Shown: positions 21,258 through 32,799, counted from the stretch's first letter. The stretch is 64,000 nt of DNA from Brachycybe producta (GCA_036925085.1 JAUPFP010000026.1:235001-299000), one strand, 5' to 3'. Made by a program: numbers and translations. Notes: generated from the sequence alone by a model not told the origin.

Positions 21258-23637
21258 GGTTGTTGCGATACATTGTTGCGGGGCTGAATCGCGGCTGAAT
21301 CTCGTATGTTGCGATTCTGTCCCACAACAATGTTGAAATGTTTCGGGACTGAACCATGAACAAAAACTCAAAGAGCTCAGCTTGCTTTTAATTATAAAAG
21401 ACGTTTTTAATAATTAAAAGCACGCTGAGCCGTTTGAGCCTTTTTCAGTGGTCCACGTCATTTTTTAAGTCTAGTACTACAGTAGACATAAAAAAGATGT
21501 GGACCACTGAAAATGTTTTTAAACTAATTGAGGACCTTTTGTGTTTGTGATTAGTTATGGTCTTCTGACTACAAAGGCAAATAAAAGAAATGAAATTTAG
21601 AAATCCTGCCTCATCTTCAAATTTCAGGGTGTCCAAAAGGCTTAAACCGAATGTGCTCTCAGCTGAGAAGAGCTTGTGTGCCCCCACCACTTCTGCTTTA
21701 TTTGCCCCTCTTTGGGTCATTCCATGTGAAATCAACACAGCTCTCAAATTTATCATTTTTGATTTAAATGAAATTTTATACACTTATAGACCCATAAAAA
21801 AAAATTCTTGCAAATTTAAGAGCTCCCAGCGCCAAACGGTTAGAGTTATAGGTCATCAAAGATCGCCAAAATTTGCATTTTGTCCTCATTTGCATATCTT
21901 TTGATTTGCAATAACTTCTTAACCAATTAACCTAGGAAAATGATCAGGAGCTCATTGCAACCATCTTTTTATTGCCTTCAATATAATATAGAAAACAATT
22001 TGGAAAAAAATTAAATAAATGTCAAAGGTCACTAAATCTAAACTTTGACCTTTAATATCTCAAAAAATATATTTTTTAAAATTCTGATTTTGTAGCATGT
22101 TATTTGTTAACTATTTATGAATGTATCTGCCAAATATCACGTTGGGATACCATGGGGTTTAAAAGTTATGGCAAAACAAATAAGGGAAAGCAGGCATTTA
22201 ATGGTGAAATTTAAAATGGAAAACTAGTATTGTATACTAGTTTTGTGGATGTTTATTTTTTCACTTGCATTATCAATCTCTTTCTGAGTCAAGATGTACG
22301 TGTGACCTGTGACAGCGAATGGGTCAACTTTCGTTAGGACCTCCGATTTTGGTACGTTGAGTACGTCTTATCGTTGGGCGTATGTGTAAGGTGGTGATGG
22401 TCCACTTGGGTGAAGGAAGCATACCTTCACTTCTGTTTATTCATGTGTTTAGTACACATGCCAACCACCACATTCCATCATACACACATGTGACAAATCC
22501 AGTAATGTTTTGCAACTCCATCTTCTTAGTTAAGTGTAATGTGCTCTTCAGTACACTCTGCTGAATTACCTTAATACACCTTTGAAATCTTAATTTGGTC
22601 TGTGAAAGTGGTACAAAACTGCAGTTTCTGGGTTCCAGGAATAGTACATACTTTCAAGAAACGAGTGTGTAATGTATATCACTCTTCTTGGTATTCCTCG
22701 GTAGTAACATAAGTAAAACTTATTCTGGATATGTTGGCAGTTCGTACAGCTGGTGAGGGGTCATAATTTGATCAGAGTAGGCACGGTGCAAACTTGCTCG
22801 AGCTGCCAGATGCTTGACCGTACCTCCTATCCCATCACAAGCACTTTTCCATGTTTTGTTGCAAAAAAATGCCATTCTGCACTTACACCAGTCACTTTTA
22901 TGAAGGCACTGGTTGAGAAAAATTTTCTTGTTTTTATATTGAGAGGTTGGCCCATCAGAAAAGGCTGTAACTTTTAAACCCCAAAGTATCCCAATGTAAT
23001 ATTTGGCAGATACATTCATAAATAGTTAACAAATAATATACTAAAAAATCAGAATTTTAAAAAATACATTTTTTGAGATATTAAAGGTCAAAGTTTAGAT
23101 TTAGTGACCTTTGACCTTTATTTAATTTGTCCCCAATTGTTTTCTATATCACATTGAAGGCGATAAAAAGATTGTTGCAACGAGCTCTGGGTCATTTTCC
23201 TAGGTTAACTCGTTAAGAAGTTATTGCAACTCAAAGAATATGCAAATGAGGACAAAATGCATATTTTGGCGATCTTTGATGACCTATAACTCTTTAACCC
23301 TTTGGTGCTGGGAGCTCTAAATTTGCAAGAATTTTTTTTTTTCATATGTATATGCAAGAGTGCAAAGTTTTATAAAAATCCAAAATGTAAAATTTGAAAA
23401 TGACCCAAAAGTGTGTTGATTTGACATGGAATGTCCCCTATATGAATCACCGCATAGGTGCATATTGCAAGGGCCACTTCCACTGGTGATATTTACATGG
23501 TGAAAGCAAGAAGGAGGAAGAAACACTGATTGTAGATGTGGACATGGAATAATGTTGCAGGTCTGAATCGCGTCAGTTGCGATTCTGCCCCGCAACATTG
23601 AATCGGAGCAGCCCTGCAACAATGTATCGCAACAAAG
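21258..23637. mobile_element. 2.4-kb inverted-repeat DNA element
   Basis: Outer ends share GTTGCGATACATTGTTGC (left near 21263, right complement near 23616). Internal arms at about 21795-22185 and 22965-23345 pair over some 390 bp at high identity, including CATCAAAGATCGCCAAAAT, a CCTAGGAAAATGA block and GGTCAAAGGTCACTAAATC. Between the outer ends and the internal arms the two sides differ. The loop (about 22190-22960) holds a coding remnant on the minus strand. No target duplication was certain. It resembles a non-autonomous DNA transposon with long subterminal inverted repeats; the superfamily is unknown to me. Confidence 0.7.
22720..23019 (-). pseudogene. Remnant of a recurring metazoan repeat protein
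   Basis: A 99-codon open frame on the minus strand containing FSDGPTSQYKNKKIF, then NKTWKSACDGIGGTVKHLAA and a DQIMTPHQLY segment. From memory, this FSDG...QYKN...CDGIGGTVKRLA pattern recurs in uncharacterised, transposon-associated proteins of many invertebrates and fishes. I cannot name the family or prove its activity. The spaced acidic residues could belong to an RNase H-like transposase core, which is inference. It lies at the loop and right-arm junction of the inverted-repeat element, so it may be what is left of that element's own gene. Confidence 0.5.
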
Positions 23638-24689
23638 AATCCGGTGTGTGCTAGGCTTTAAGGAAACTGGTCCATTAACTTTCAATAGGATTTTTTGCAC
23701 ATGTGCACAAGTTTAATGATAAAATTTCTTTTCTAATCCTTTTCAAAATGACGATGTAATCCTTTTCAAAATGCCAGCTCCTTAGAAGGGGCTTGAGTAA
23801 CCGATTCGAAGGTCATGGATTTCCGTCACACGAACAACAAACGTGCCGCACACAGGTGTTTCCTTTCTGTTCTTCGTATTCTGAGCTATTATGTGACTGT
23901 GGCTATTAAAAAGGATGACTTTCGAACAGCTGATTTTCGCACAACTTATTTTGCAAAAGCGTAAAAAAAGAAACGTAGCTTAAGCACTGAAGGTTATTTT
24001 CATGTACCTATCTTTCGAAATAAATTTTTATAGACAAAATGTTAACATGGTTTTGAAGTGTAAATGCTCTTTGAAATCTTATTAATTAAAATTATAACCA
24101 ACTCATCACAACAAGCATCTATAAGATTCGTTGAACCCCTTATTTCACTTCCGCTTACATTGTATATTACTGTGTATCTCACTATTCTGTGATTCATCCT
24201 TCAGCTGTAAACACGCCACGCCTATTCTCTTATGCTACTGGAGGTGCTGATTGAACAAATGGTTGAATGATTTATTTAATTATAAATTACCTGCTATTTC
24301 GAAGTCAAGCGACAAGAGACACAGGCAAAGGGAAGAATAAATCTTTAAGTCCGGCATTTTACACTTTCCCAGTTGCTCAAAGCCCCAAAATGACGGACCA
24401 GTTGAACAAGTTACTGCTACCAACGGCTAGAAAACAGGCAAGGCAAGTGGGGGTCGCACAGTTAAAAGTTATCATTGGGTTTACTTTCTGCATCATTTCC
24501 GTTATAGGCGGAAATTGTTGGAGGGCCCGTGCTTAAGAGGGTTGTGAAGTAGGTGAATTTCTGAAAAATATTCATAGAGGGTGCTCGCATCGTTTATTAT
24601 GTATATAGGACGTTATGGTTATTCTCTAATATGATATGCAGCTTATGTATAAATGGTAAATTTTTGTGGGGGATGCATTAGAGGCTACA
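23638..24689. other. Unassigned spacer
   Basis: No gene recognised. An 18-bp direct duplication (AATCCTTTTCAAAATG) occurs at about 23736 and 23759. An 89-codon frame at 24267-24536 has no domain I recognise and is not called. Confidence 0.35.
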
Positions 24690-25403
24690 ATGGATGTATA
24701 TTCTCTTATTATATTTTGTTATGAAAACTGTATGTTTTACCTGAAAAATGTTGACCCGCCATATTTGTTTTTGGTGGGTTTAAGTGCTGACAAAAACTTA
24801 ATTTTCTCTATTTCCATGCATGCTAGAAAAAATCTGTTCAATCCAACTAAAAGATCTGGTGGGGTTTTATAAATATCTAAAATTTTATGCTGAAATATTC
24901 ATATATAACCTTAGAAACTTACCTTCAAGTTCATGAAAAAAACCGTTGGCATCAAATTTCAAGTTGTAGGCATTTGCTATAGAGTTACTATAGTCTATAG
25001 TATGCAATAGTAACTGTCAAATTTAAAATTGGAGCCATGTTTCTGCTAAAAGGTGGGATGGGTAAATTTAAAAATTAGAAAACAGCAAGAAGGAAAAGAA
25101 GAGACAGCATAAAATTTCGATTGTATTCCTCTCAACTATAGCCTCTCATAACTCCTGATAGGAGGCTATGTCTCAACATAGTTGGTAGGTTGCCATGGAA
25201 ACAGACAGCCTACATTTTATAAACAAGGGAGCCATTACAAAAAGAATAATAATGTATTTTCTATATAGAGAAACATCAAGCCATCTAATCTATCCAAGGA
25301 TGTATGTAGTGTCACATTCAAATGCTATTTTTGAACATGATGTCATATTCACTATTATTTATATGTATCTGTGTGTGTATATATGAATAAATATGTATGT
25401 TAC

Positions 25404-26038
25404 GGCCAATGTATAAAATGCCTAGGCAATCTGCAAAATCACTCTTTTGCTAGTAAATAATCAAAATTCAGCAATTTAGGTCATGTGCATACTAATCATC
25501 AGGCAATGTGTTAAATCCGGAATTTCCCAGGCAATAGACAAAATTCAGAGTTTTAGGCAATGTGCAAAATTCCTAACTTCAGGCAATGTGCAAAATTATC
25601 GACTTTTCATAAAATGTGTAAAATCACAAACTTTTCAGGCAATCTTTAAAATGACTACCTTTTCAGGCAATGTGCAAAATAATTAATTTTCTAGACAGTG
25701 TGCCAATTTTTTTTAACTTTTCAGGCAATGTGTTAAATCCAGAATTTCTCAGGCAATAGACAAAATTCAGAGTTTTAGGCATTGTGCAAAATTCCTAACT
25801 TCAGGCAATGTGCAAAATTATCGACTTTTCATAAAATGTGTAAAATCACAAACTTTCCAGGCAATCTTTAAAATTCCTAACTTTTCAGGCAATGTGCAAA
25901 ATAATTAATTTTCTAGGCAGTGTGTCAATTTTTTTTAACTTTTCAGGCAATGTGTTAAATCCAGAATTTCTCAGACAATAGAAAAAATTCAGTGTTTTAG
26001 GCAATGTGCAAAATTCTTACTTCAGGCAATTTGCAAAT
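25404..26038. repeat. Tandem AGGCAATGTGCAAAAT-type repeats, left arm
   Basis: Short units of about 25-35 bp, each containing AGGCAATGTG or a close variant followed by AAAT. They are organised into a higher-order repeat of 222 bp: the AGGCAATGTGTTAAATCC module starts at 25501, 25723 and 25945. The mirror partner is 26990-27383. Confidence 0.9.
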
Positions 26039-26465
26039 TGTTTGCGAACCTTACGGGACGGATTTGCGAACCTTTGCGGGACGGATTTGCGAACCTTTGC
26101 GGGACGGATTTGCGAACCTTTGCGGGACGGATTTGCGAACCTTTGCGGGACGGATTTGCGAACCTTTGCGGGACGGATTTGCGAACCTTTGCGGGACGGA
26201 TTTGCGAACCTTTGCGGGACGGATTTGCGAACCTTTGCGGGACGGATTTGCGAACCTTTGCGGGACGGATTTGCGAACCTTTGCGGGACGGATTTGCGAA
26301 CCTTTGCGGGACGGATTTGCGAACCTTTGCGGGACGGATTTGCGAACCTTTGCGGGACGGATTTGCGAACCTTTGCGGGACGGATTTGCGAACCTTTGCG
26401 GGACGGATTTGCGAACCTTTGCGGGACGGATTTGCGAACCTTTGCGGGACGGATTTGCGAACCTT
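26036..26465 (+). repeat. 23-bp satellite, left array (18 units)
   Basis: About 18 near-perfect copies of the 23-mer GACGGATTTGCGAACCTTTGCGG, starting near 26057 with 23-bp spacing to 26448; the first copy has TTACGG in place of TTGCGG. Because 23 is not a multiple of three and the unit has no stop on either strand, all frames are open. The long frames over this array are artefacts, not genes. Confidence 0.97.
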
Positions 26466-26499
26466 ATAGAGCCTTTCTGTAGTTTGCAAGCCTTTTTGC

Positions 26500-26990
26500 A
26501 CGCTTCGCAAGCCGTCCCGCACGCTTCGCAAATCCGTCCCGCGCGCTTCGCAAATCCGTCCCGCGCGCTTCGCAAATCCGTCCCGCGCGCGTTCGCAAAT
26601 CCGTCCCGCGCGCGTTCGCAAATCCGTCCCGCGCGCGTTCGCAAATCCGTCCCGCGCGCGTTCGCAAATCCGTCCCGCGCGCGTTCGCAAATCCGTCCCG
26701 CGCGCGTTCGCAAATCCGTCCCGCGCGCGTTCGCAAATCCGTCCCGCGCGCGTTCGCAAATCCGTCCCGCGCGCGTTCGCAAATCCGTCCCACGCGCGTT
26801 CGCAAATCCGTCCCGCGCGCGTTCGCAAATCCGTCCCGCGCGCGTTCGCAAATCCGTCCCGCGCGCGTTCGCAAATCCGTCCCGCGCGCGTTCGCAAATC
26901 CGTCCCGCGCGCGTTCGCAAATCCGTCCCGCGCGCGTTCGCAAATCCGTCCCGCGAAGGTTCGCAAATCTGTCCCGCGAAGGTTTGCAAA
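26500..26990 (-). repeat. 23-bp satellite, right array, inverted and CpG-rich (about 21 units)
   Basis: Same core in reverse complement (CGCAAATCCGTCCCGCG), but the CCTTTG part of the left unit is replaced by CGCGCG. The innermost units are 22 bp and carry GCACGCTTC or GCGCGCTTC; 16 copies in the middle are 23 bp; the two outermost units (26941 and 26964) revert to the left-array variant GCGAAGG. This gradient shows local homogenisation after inversion. Runs of CGCGCGCG make this the strongest CpG cluster in the window. Confidence 0.97.
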
Positions 26991-27383
26991 TCATTTGCAA
27001 ATTTCCTGAAAAGTTGTCATTTTGTGTGTTGCCTGGAAAGTTTGTGATTTTAGATATTCTCTGAAATAAGTTACGAATTTTGCACATTGCCTAAAACGCC
27101 CTAAATTTTGTCTATTGCCTGAGTATTTAACACATTGCCTTAAAGTTAAAAAAATTGGCACTGCATAGAACATTAGTTATTTTGCAAATTGCCTGAAATG
27201 TTAGTGATTTTGCAAATTGCCTGAAATGATAGTGATTTTGCAAATTGCCTGAAATGTTAGTGATTTTGAAAATTGCCTGAAACATTTCTGTTTGTCCATG
27301 ACCTAAATTGCTGAATTTTGCATATTTACTAGCAAAAAAAGTGTGGATTTGCATATTGCCTAGGCATTTTATACATAGGTGGT
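26990..27383. repeat. Tandem TTTGCAAATTGCCTGAAA-type repeats, right arm
   Basis: Inverse partner of 25404-26038. Units of about 30 bp contain ATTTTGCAAATTGCCTGAAA and variants. The outer end (GCCTAGGCATTTTATACAT) is the complement of the left arm's outer end. It is shorter than the left arm, so copy number has drifted since inversion. Confidence 0.88.
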
Positions 27384-27386
27384 AAA

Positions 27387-27392
<6 letters not shown>

Positions 27393-27465
<73 letters not shown>
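27393..27465. repeat. (TA)n microsatellite
   Basis: About 36 TA units inside the large palindrome, between its outer and middle right arms. The equivalent position on the left (about 25350-25395) has only a short imperfect TA/TG run, so the array expanded on one side only. Confidence 0.95.
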
Positions 27466-27468
<3 letters not shown>

Positions 27469-28070
27469 AATACATTATTTTTTTTTGTTGTAATGCCTTT
27501 TTTTTATAAAATATAGGCTGTCTGTTTCCATGGCAACCTATAAACCTAGGTTAGACATAACCTTCTATAAGGTGCCATAGAGGCTTTGGTTGAGAGGAAC
27601 ACAATCTAAAATTTTATGCCATGTCTTCTTTTCTTGCTCTTGTTTTCTTATTTTTAAATTTACCCATCCCACCTTTTAGAAGAATGAGCACGCCCATTTC
27701 AAATTTGACAGTTGCCATTGAGATACTATAGACTCCATAATAACTCTATAGTAACTGTACAATTTGAAATTGGGTGCTCTTGCTATGCTCTATAGTACAG
27801 GACATAGCTGTAATTATTTGATGCCGATGGGGTTTTTCATGAACTTCAAGGTAATCATCTAAGGTTATAAATACATATTTCTGCATGAAATTTTATATGT
27901 TTATAAAACTCCACCAGATCTTTTAGAGGAATTCATCAAATTTCTTCTAGCATGCATGTAAGTAGAGTAAATGAATTTTTAGACATCACTTACACCCAGC
28001 AAAAACAATCATGGCGGTCAACATTTTCTATCTAAAACAAAACATACACATAGTTTACATAATAGAATAT

Positions 28071-29416
28071 TATGTGTAATGTGACGTCATGTACTCTCTA
28101 ACCAGGCCTTGACTCAATCAGATTTTTATTGATCTGAAAAAATTCGCCCATTACGACTTTTACTTCAATATAAAAATATACACATGCAATTAGGTAATGA
28201 AATTTAATTGTTCTTATAGAAAAGAAATAAATCTACCACCACATTTTTTTATTTTACTATTATCTCTTTTGTAAAACAAAGATAATGGATACCAAATATG
28301 TAGCTTTTTTTCTTCTATGAGATTTTGCATAGAAAAAAAAAACACCTTTTTAAATATTTAATTAAAAATATTTAGAGGCAGATTTAAAGTCTGAAAATTT
28401 TTTAATCTGTTTCATTAAACAATCTAATATTTATTACAGTTTTAATCACATTTTAAAAACTTATATGTCTCCAGATAATGACTACCAAACCTAACTGTAT
28501 GTTTGAAATTTAAATTAGCATTATGTCTATGCTAATTCAATACAAGTGGCGCCTCTGATGTCAGACACTGCAATCATAATGTCGTCTGTCAAAAAAACGT
28601 CCGTGGCGCTCTGTAACCCTCTTAATGAAAAGAACAGGCTAGGGTTGAAACGAAAAGGTGGTACATACCTTAAGAGCAACGATCTATAAAGAATAGATTG
28701 GCAATTTCATAGACATCAGCGCCCCCAAACTGAGGCTACTGCAGATACGCACCGCCATGACAGTTATAGGCAGAAAAGATAGTGATCAGCAGTCAAATAC
28801 ATTAGGGGTCATGGCACAGGACGGGCAGAAAAGGCAGAATTACGTTATTTCTGGGCAGGTCGCGATATTTTTATGCAGGTGAGGGTAATCAAGGGTAGGT
28901 GGGGGTACTACCTACTAAACTTAACCGTTACCTGCCCGGAAAAAAACATTTCCGGAATTTTAAAGAAATTTTGAAATTTTTTGTATAGGGCAGAATGGGC
29001 AGAATTTCGTTATTTCTGGGGAGATCGCAATATTTTTGGATAGGTGAGGGTAATCGAGGGTATTTGGGGTACTACCTGCGAACAGTGAAAAAGCTGTAGC
29101 TGTTAGCTGTAACAGCAACAGCTAACTAACAGGTAACCAAATTAATTATTTTCAAAGGCCATTGAATAAATTATGTTTATGTACATATTTTATTATTCAT
29201 GTTAAATATGTGTATTTTGGTATTTATGTGAAATAAATGATTAAATTTATTGTATTGTATTCAGTATAATTTTATGAGTAGGTTACATAAATAATGAACA
29301 AATACATTGAATGTGCAGTTCCTTTTCTGAAAAAAACTAAGAATATATGAGTTTGCTATGAGCAGCCCATAGGCAATTAAGAGCTTTTTGCCTTTTACTG
29401 TCATGGCCGCCGTAGT
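28071..29416. other. Non-coding stretch with a partial tandem duplication
   Basis: No gene recognised. Two copies of a block of about 100 bp lie at roughly 28818-28918 and 28986-29091 (shared GGCAGAATT, GTTATTTCTGGG, GGTGAGGGTAATC and GGGGTACTACCT), spaced about 168 bp. Near 28677-28710 there is a partial copy of the hairpin element at 29417 (AACGATCTATAAAGAATAG). Confidence 0.6.
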
Positions 29417-29540
29417 GTTCAATTCGCCTCAAAATGGCGTCTTAACTGCCAATCTATTCTTTATAGATCGTTGCTTAAGAGACCAACGATCTATAAAAAA
29501 TAGATTGGCAGTTAAGACGCCATTTTGAGGCGAATTGAAC
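29417..29540. repeat. Near-perfect 57-bp-arm hairpin (MITE-like)
   Basis: Left arm 29417-29473 and right arm 29484-29540 are reverse complements with one mismatch, around a 10-base loop. Arms begin GTTCAATTCGCCTC. A partial third copy of the inner arm is at 28677-28710. It ends directly against the leader of the family-A copy that follows. Such almost perfect hairpins are typical of very short fold-back elements or of recent inverted duplications at a break. Confidence 0.9.
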
Positions 29541-30330
29541 CCGCAAAATACCGCGGTTTCGCACGGTTCTATCCGTTTGAAACGGTATTTTAGAAACTTT
29601 TGTCCGTGAATTTACCGTTTTCGACGGTGGAAATCCGCTGTCTGGTGATTTTGTCCAGATGTTACCGTTTATTTACGGTGAAAAATGGAGCCAACCCCGA
29701 AAGTACCGATAGAAGGTCGGGAAATCGGAGCAGATGCGGGTTTAGAGTTATGCAGCCGCGTAGTCGACCGTCCCCTTGGGGGCAGAAGGCGGAGTTCCCT
29801 TGGAGACAGATGAACAAGGCAGTAGCGTAGACAGGGATTTCCTGGATGAATGGGTCACGGTGCGGAAACGCCGCAGTGACATTCTTCCGGGAAAATACCT
29901 GTTGGAAGACAGTGGATCCGACGGTGATCTCATTGGGGAGGGCGATCGGCCACGGCCGAATGTCCAAGTTTCCACCGCCGCATGTCCGGTTGGATGTGGC
30001 GGTCACCTCCTTCGGGACATGGTGGAAATCCCGCATGAGACTGCATGGGAGGTTAGGTAATATATCAATAAATAAATAATTTTAAATGAATAAAAATTAT
30101 TCATTTTTTTTTTCATTTTGAGGCAGCAACTCATAGAGATTGCCTATGGGATAGATGTCCTTTGGTTAGAAGGACGGCTGTCCCGGTCGGCGATTGAGCC
30201 GAGGGTGGATCCTCGGTTCTCACTGTCGCCTGTGTGTGAAGGTGCACAGAGGGAGGAACCGCTGGTGCAAGCCAGGCTGGTACCTCCGGGGGAAGCACCC
30301 AGGTCTATGACATATGTTCACCACGGGTGT
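29541..30330 (+). pseudogene. gag: Family A (second copy) leader and truncated gag
   Basis: The segment 29541-29690 is rich in ACCGT/ACGGT words like the leader at 45065-45890. Gag pieces follow: an MGAEGGVPLE frame (29776-30060), then an IAYGIDVLWLEGRLS frame near 30134 that matches the EVARGIDELRWQGHLS part of the intact gag. It ends near LVQARLVPPG (about 30285), where sequence jumps straight to the protease. The capsid core and zinc knuckle are therefore deleted, making this copy non-autonomous. No 5' LTR is visible because the hairpin at 29417-29540 adjoins the leader. Confidence 0.75.
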
Positions 30331-32799
30331 GGGTGTCAATAGGCGACCGTCTCTTGGAGATGATCGTAGACACCGGGGCTGATGTGTCGGTCCTAAGCAT
30401 TGCGGTGGCACGAGTGATGGAGTTGCCTATAGAGTAACTGGCAGTTCCTTCATTCCTTCTTGGAATGGTTGGGCACTCCATCGAGGTAGTAGGGGTCGCA
30501 AACGTGGAATTGACTATCCACAAGAAAACCATCAAGGTGCCTTTCTTTTTGGTGAAAGGAGAGGGCGAAGCATTGTTGGGCGTTGATCACGCCTCACGCT
30601 TTGGCTTGATGGTAGATATCGTGTACCGGAAGGTTTACTTCCAGGAGGATGTCTGGACTGCACATCAAGATGCCCTCCAAGCTGCATTCACCGATCAAGC
30701 GCTTAGGGAACCTAGAGAGGTGGAAGCAATTCCACTGCCGATACCAGGGGCGTTGCCTCCGGGATAACAACTATAAGTGGTTCCGCCTGCACTCGAGAAA
30801 GTTGACGGGTGGGTGAACATTGTTTAACCAGAGCTGCCCGAGACCAGAACCTCTATCGGGCATGGAGAAGTTTATTCTCTGCGACTGAGGGAGAATGTCT
30901 GGCTGCCAGCCCACGTACAACGTGTCGTATCTGTGACGTTTTAGAGCATGCCGGCCCAGGCCAGCTGCTTCTCGTGGAGCCGCACAGGAAAGCCTTAGGT
31001 GGATGTGGTGTGTTGGCAGTGGCAGGTATCGCTGCAGCTAACCGGCTTGGCATGTACGATATCTGGCTTGAGAACGTGGGGAATGCACCTATTGCCCTGG
31101 AAACAGGAGATTGTGTAGCCAAAGCTCAAGCAGTGGAGGCTGCCCTTGTAATAGGGCTGGAAGAGCCGTCTAAGTTGAGAAGGGGAGACCATACTCAGGT
31201 GACGGTTCAACCAGGGGAGGCCTCGTCTAAGTTGAGAGGAGCGTCCGGAGACGGACGCCAAGTGCTCAATGTGACGACGGCTTCCACTCTCGAAGAGTGT
31301 CTTAAGATTGGACCCAATCTGAAGCCTGAAGATTCGAGACAGCTTCAGGAGTTCTTGCTGGCACGCTGGGATCATTTCGCGTTCGACTTTACGAAGTTGG
31401 GTGAAACCTCTCTGGTCGAACATACGATCGATACCGGTGGGCAACCTCCAGTGCGGGAAGGATTGCGTCAAACCGCTCCAGAGGCCAGAGAAGTCGAGAA
31501 AGAAGAGGTGGCGAAGATGTTGGATGCAGGGGTTATCCAACCTTTGCGTAGTCCCTATGCGAGCCCTATCTTGCTTGTTCGCAAGAAGAATGGTGGCTTT
31601 CATTTTTGTGTGGACTACTGGAAACTGAATGCCCAGACAAAGCTGGATCAGTATCCGTTGCCTCACATTGATGATGCACTCGATTCATTGGCCGGTGCGA
31701 AGTTCTTTGCTACCTTGGACCTGGCTAGTGGTTACTGGCAGGTTCGGATGGCTGAGCCAAACATTGAGAAAACGGCATTCATTTGCTCTCAAGGTCTGTT
31801 TGAGTTCCGGAAAATGCCTTTCAGACTCTGTAATGCTGAAGCCACCATGCAGTGAGCGCTAGACCTCTTATTGGCAGGTCATAAGTGGGAGACTTGTTTG
31901 GTGTACCTGGACAATATTATCGTCTTTGCGAACACTTTCGAGCAGTTTCTCGAGAGACTCCACTGTCCTTGGACTGTTACGAGGGAACGAGCTAAAACTC
32001 CAGCCGAAGAAGTGTTTCTTTGGCTTTGACAAAGTTCGTTATCTCGGTCACGTAGTGAGTGCCGAGGGAGTTGCTCCGGACCCGGATCTCGTGAGAGCAG
32101 TCCAGGAGTTTGATGTCCCGACGACGGTGACAGGCGTCCGCAGTTTTCTCGGACTTGCCGGTTACTATTGAAGGTTCGTCAAGGACTTCGCCAAGGTGGC
32201 AGGCCTTTGCATGATCTGACAAAGAAGAATGCATCCTTCGAGTGGTCGGTTAAAGGCATTTTTAACCGAAGTGCCGGTACTCACCATGTACGATCCTCGT
32301 AATGAGATAATGATACATAACGACGCTAGTGGGTACGGCTTAGGAGTCGTAGTCTACCAGAAGTTACCGGAGGACAGTGTCTCCGGGTTCTGGCCTACAC
32401 AAGCCGGCTCATGAAAGGAGCGGAAACACGGTATTCGGTCACCAAGCAGGATTGCTTGGCGGTCAAGTTTGCCGTGGGTAAATTTCGTCCTTACCTTAAA
32501 CTGGGATTTCGTGATCATAACTGATCACCACGCTCTTTGCTATCTGCAGACAGCCAAGAACCTGCAAGGCAGGTTGGGGCGTTGACAGATGCAGCTACAA
32601 GAGTACTGGTTTAAGTTTCAGTATAGGAAGAGAACACCGCACGTGGATGCCAACGCTTTGAGTCGGTATCCTGTTCGTGATGTGGCGGACCTTTCCTTGC
32701 CTGAATACGTCAAAGCTGACGTAGGTGAGGTAATTTACCATGTCCGTTCCAAGATGGATTGGGACAAGGAGCAAGAGGCCGATGGCTGGTGCTCCAAGG
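30331..32799 (+). pseudogene. pol: Family A (second copy) protease-RT-RNase H
   Basis: Protease with an intact VDTGADVSVLS site at about 30367-30398 and the ALLGVDHASRFGL flap region near 30573. A 348-codon frame (30809-31855) runs into the reverse transcriptase: LDAGVIQP, SPYASPILLVRKK, FATLDLASGYWQV and MPFRLCN. After a stop the catalytic box reads YLDN at 31904-31915. RNase H near 32290-32370 has NDASGYGLG with Asn in place of the usual Thr before the Asp. Several frameshifts follow. Coding ends within the RNase H/integrase linker (SRYPV, then VIYHVRSKMDW) where the element-D LTR begins at 32800. Integrase and 3' LTR are missing. Confidence 0.85.

Larger units (their letters stand above)
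24690..28070. repeat. 3.4-kb composite palindrome with nested arrays
   Basis: Outer arms at about 24690-25266 and 27462-28070 pair in inverse orientation; landmarks are a GATCTGGTGG...TTTTATAAA block (24853; complement near 27905), a TTCATGAA block, the CATCCCACCTTTTA block (25045; 27665) and GCCATGGAAACAGACAGCCT (25193; complement near 27510). Inside lie middle arms of CAATGTGCAAAAT-type repeats (25404-26038 and 26990-27383). Inside those lie two 23-bp satellite arrays facing each other (26036-26465 and 26500-26990) around a centre near 26480. The orders match layer for layer, so the whole is one nested inverted structure. No genuine coding sequence is present. Confidence 0.85.

Noticed and set aside
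21445-21904. Frames of 104-112 codons in the left arm of the inverted-repeat element
   Set aside because: They are strand shadows of each other and the sequence is an arm of a repeat; no protein motif is seen.
26036-26465. CRISPR-like regular repeat spacing
   Set aside because: Units are contiguous with no spacers, the genome is animal, and no associated genes occur. It is a satellite.
26004-27087. Very long open frames (up to 347 codons) on both strands
   Set aside because: They are translations of a stop-free 23-bp satellite; the unit cycles through all frames, so every frame is open. Repeated CGTDLRTFAGRICEPL-type peptides are an artefact.
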